Assembly (NCBI RefSeq): GCF_902506195.1
Contig: NZ_LR732817.1
Span: forward strand, 699,147 to 763,146
Origin: Citricoccus sp. K5
Lineage (GTDB): Bacteria; Actinomycetota; Actinomycetes; Actinomycetales; Micrococcaceae
DNA length: 64,000 bases
Direction: 5' to 3'
The notes beneath the pieces are model-generated. The model was not told the DNA's origin. It did no database searches and saw nothing but the letters and a program-made list of their open reading frames with translations. Below are positions 61,997-64,000 of the stretch, one piece after another. The translations under genes and the position numbers were made by a program. Position 1 is the stretch's first letter, and every line of letters begins with the position of its first letter.

Positions 61997-63021
61997 GACC
62001 ACTGACCTATGCAGCCCCCGCCACCGCCGCAGAAGCGGTCAGCGCCGTCAGCGGGGATCCCCAGGCGCGGTTCCTGGGCGGCGGGACGAACCTGGTGGAC
62101 CACCTCAAACTCGGGGTCAGCACGCCCGGACGGCTGGTGGACATCAGCCGGCTTCCGCTGGACACCGTCGAGCAGACCGAGGCGGGGGTGCGGATCGGCA
62201 CCAACGTGCGCAACAGCGACCTGGCCGCCCACCCGCTCCTGCGCAGCGGCTGGCCCGGCATCAGCCGGGCCCTGCTGGCCGGGGCCAGCGGCCAGATCCG
62301 CAACCAGGCCACCACCGGCGGCAATCTGCTGCAGCGCACCCGGTGCGTGTACTTCCAGGACATCACCACCCCGTGCAACAAACGGGAGCCGGGCAGTGGC
62401 TGTTCGGCCCTCGAGGGGTACGGCCGGTACAACGCCGTGCTCGGTGCCAGTGAGGCCTGCGTGGCCACCCACCCCTCAGACCTCGCCGTCGCCCTGACCG
62501 CCCTGGACGCCGTCGTCGTGGTCCTGGGGCCCGATGGCGAGCGGCAGGTCCCCATGGCGGACCTGCACACTCTGCCCGGGCACCACCCCGAGATCGAGAC
62601 CACCTTGTCCCACGGTGAGCTGATCACCGCGGTCGAAGTCCCGGCCACGCCGTTGGCCCGGCGCTCGACCTACGTCAAGACCCGGGACCGGGCCTCCTTC
62701 GCCTTCGCCCTCGTCTCGGTCGCCGCCGCCGTGACCCTCGACGACGACGGCGTGGTCGCGGACATCGCGCTCGCCTGGGGCGGGGTCGCCCACAAACCGT
62801 GGCGCGCCACCCGGGCCGAGGCAGAGCTACGGGGACGCCGGCCGGACGAGTCCGCGATCGCCGCGGCCGTGGAGGAGGAACTGCGGGCGGCGGCCTTCGG
62901 CCCGGACACCGAGTACAAGCGCCCGCTGCTGCGGGGCGCCACCACGGAGGCACTCTCCCGTCTCCTCGGCGGTCTGGACGGGAAGCCCGACGGAACATCG
63001 GAGAAGGAGGGGGGACGATGA
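61993..63021 (+). CDS. Aldehyde/xanthine dehydrogenase family, FAD subunit with four-Cys insertion (PaoB-like)
   Basis: A 342-residue FAD-binding subunit. FLGGGTNLVDHLKLG and RNQATTGGNLLQRTRCVYFQ are the flavin motifs. The stretch from RCVYFQ to EACVATHPSD holds four Cys (RCVY, TPCNK, SGCSA, EACVA), as in PaoB, where they bind an extra [4Fe-4S] cluster. This separates the enzyme from plain CoxM/xanthine dehydrogenases. ATG 61993 overlaps the previous stop (ATGA). Confidence 0.9.
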
Positions 63022-64000
63022 CCGCGAACCCCGTACGGGCCGTGGCCATGGGCACCGCGATGGAGCGGGTCGACGCCCGGGAGAAGGTCACCGGCCGCGC
63101 TGCCTACGCCGTGGAATACGACGCCGAGGCAACAGCCGCGTCCGGCGGGTCTCCATTGCACTGCTGGCTGGTGACCTCGACCACCGCCAAGGGGCGGGTG
63201 CTGCGCGTGGACGCGAGCCAGGCCCTGGAGCATCCCGGCGTGGTGGCGGTGCTGGACCACACCACCGCACCGAGACTGGCCACCACGGACAACCGCGAAC
63301 TGGCCGTGCTGCAGGACGATCGGATCGGGTTCCGCGGCCAGATCGTGGCCCTGGTGCTGGCTGAGACCCCTGAGGCCGCCCGCGAGGCCGCCCGTCTGGT
63401 GCAAATCCACCAGGAGGACGAGCCGGCGTCGGTGGTCCTGGAGGGTGCGGAGACCTACCGGCCCGAGACGGTCAACGCGGGCTTTCCGTCTGACACCGAC
63501 GAGGGTGACGTCGAGGCGGCGCTGGCGGCAGCGCCGGTGCGGATCGAACAGACCTACACCACCCCGCACGAGCACAACAACGCGATGGAGCCCCATGCGG
63601 CCACGGCCCTGTGGCACGAGGACACGCTGACGATGTGGGACTCCACCCAGGGCGTCCACAGCGTTGCCTCGACCCTGGCCCCGATGCTCGGCATCGACGT
63701 GGACCGGGTGCGCGTACAGGCGCCCTACGTCGGCGGCGGGTTCGGCAGCAAGGGGCTGCCCCACAGTCCGGAGATGGCCGTCGTCCTCGCCGCACGCTGG
63801 GCTGAGGGACGGCCGGTCAAACTGGCTGTGACCCGCCAGCAGATGTTCGCCCTCACCGGGTACCGCACCCAGACGATCTCCCGCCTCCGCCTGGGCGCCG
63901 AGCCGGACGGTCGCATCGTCGCCCTCGACCACGCGGTCGAGGTCCAGAGCTCCGCCATCAAGGAATTCGTCGAGCAGGCCGCCGTCCCGGCACGGATGAT
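63018..64000 (+). CDS. Aldehyde/xanthine dehydrogenase family, molybdopterin subunit (PaoC-like), 3' end outside window
   Basis: About 327 residues are visible of what should be a 700+ residue molybdenum-binding subunit. It begins after an ATGA overlap with the FAD subunit, with GGAGGGGGGA upstream. RVDAREKVTGRAAYAVEYDA opens the a/b hammerhead domain. HEHNNAMEPHAATALWHED and TQGVHSVASTLAPMLGI and PYVGGGFGSKGLPHSPEMAV are typical for the family. The catalytic Glu near the C-terminus is outside the window. Substrate cannot be read; PaoABC oxidises aromatic aldehydes. Confidence 0.9.
   Translation, partial: MTANPVRAVAMGTAMERVDAREKVTGRAAYAVEYDAEATAASGGSPLHCWLVTSTTAKGRVLRVDASQALEHPGVVAVLDHTTAPRLATTDNRELAVLQDDRIGFRGQIVALVLAETPEAAREAARLVQIHQEDEPASVVLEGAETYRPETVNAGFPSDTDEGDVEAALAAAPVRIEQTYTTPHEHNNAMEPHAATALWHEDTLTMWDSTQGVHSVASTLAPMLGIDVDRVRVQAPYVGGGFGSKGLPHSPEMAVVLAARWAEGRPVKLAVTRQQMFALTGYRTQTISRLRLGAEPDGRIVALDHAVEVQSSAIKEFVEQAAVPARM

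Overview
This is a very GC-rich chromosomal window from an actinobacterium, most likely a member of the Micrococcaceae (Micrococcus, Citricoccus, Kocuria or Arthrobacter relatives). Evidence for this is the Holin-X membrane protein, the SLH-type plus NlpC/P60 cell-wall protein, frequent GTG/TTG starts, and the conserved actinobacterial order of the translation, isoprenoid and phospholipid genes. No insertion sequence, prophage, CRISPR array or rRNA operon was seen.

Layout. 1-10.8 kb: a partial AlkD-type DNA alkylation repair gene with a sirtuin gene remnant behind it, an aromatic-acid MFS transporter, dnaG, a PepSY lipoprotein, tRNA-Asn, a DHA2 drug exporter, an ABC-F ribosome-protection gene with its own leader peptide and attenuator, a CynX-type transporter and ferritin. 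11-19.4 kb: envelope genes (Holin-X protein, CDP-alcohol phosphatidyltransferase, DMT transporter, two glycosyltransferases, a lipase-maturation-factor protein, a CAT-anticodon tRNA, and a secreted SLH-like/NlpC protein). 19.4-25.8 kb: an M23 peptidase divergent from rpsB-tsf-pyrH-frr-cdsA and a DivIVA-domain gene. 25.8-34.9 kb: a metabolic island with an Lrp regulator divergent from a branched-chain 2-oxoacid dehydrogenase operon (bkdABC), a GNAT enzyme, a TetR regulator divergent from an acyl-CoA dehydrogenase, and a DUF485/acetate symporter pair. 35-46.4 kb: dxr, rseP-type protease, a YciI protein, lipoproteins, ispG, proS, a TSUP permease, rimP and nusA. 46.4-61 kb: ylxR-infB-rbfA-truB-two small membrane genes-ribF-methyltransferase, rpsO, pnp, an M16 peptidase, an alanine/sodium symporter and dapB. 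61.3-64 kb: a PaoABC-like molybdenum hydroxylase operon, cut by the window end.

How it works together. The core is housekeeping: translation initiation and ribosome maturation, RNA turnover, MEP-pathway isoprenoids (dxr, ispG) and phospholipid synthesis. The island at 26-35 kb looks like branched-chain amino acid and acyl-CoA catabolism plus acetate uptake. Two CRP/GlxR-type dyads sit on its promoters, which suggests carbon-status control.

The most notable signals are: (i) a 15-codon leaderless upstream ORF, a hairpin over its stop codon and an intrinsic terminator ahead of the ABC-F gene, which is the layout of antibiotic-induced attenuation; (ii) a decayed sirtuin fragment next to alkD; (iii) the two CRP/GlxR-type dyads; (iv) at least 13 starts lying 6-7 nt behind a TANNNT -10 box, indicating pervasive leaderless transcription; (v) probable non-canonical CTG and ATT starts. 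Function assignments rest on motifs read by eye; no database search was possible.
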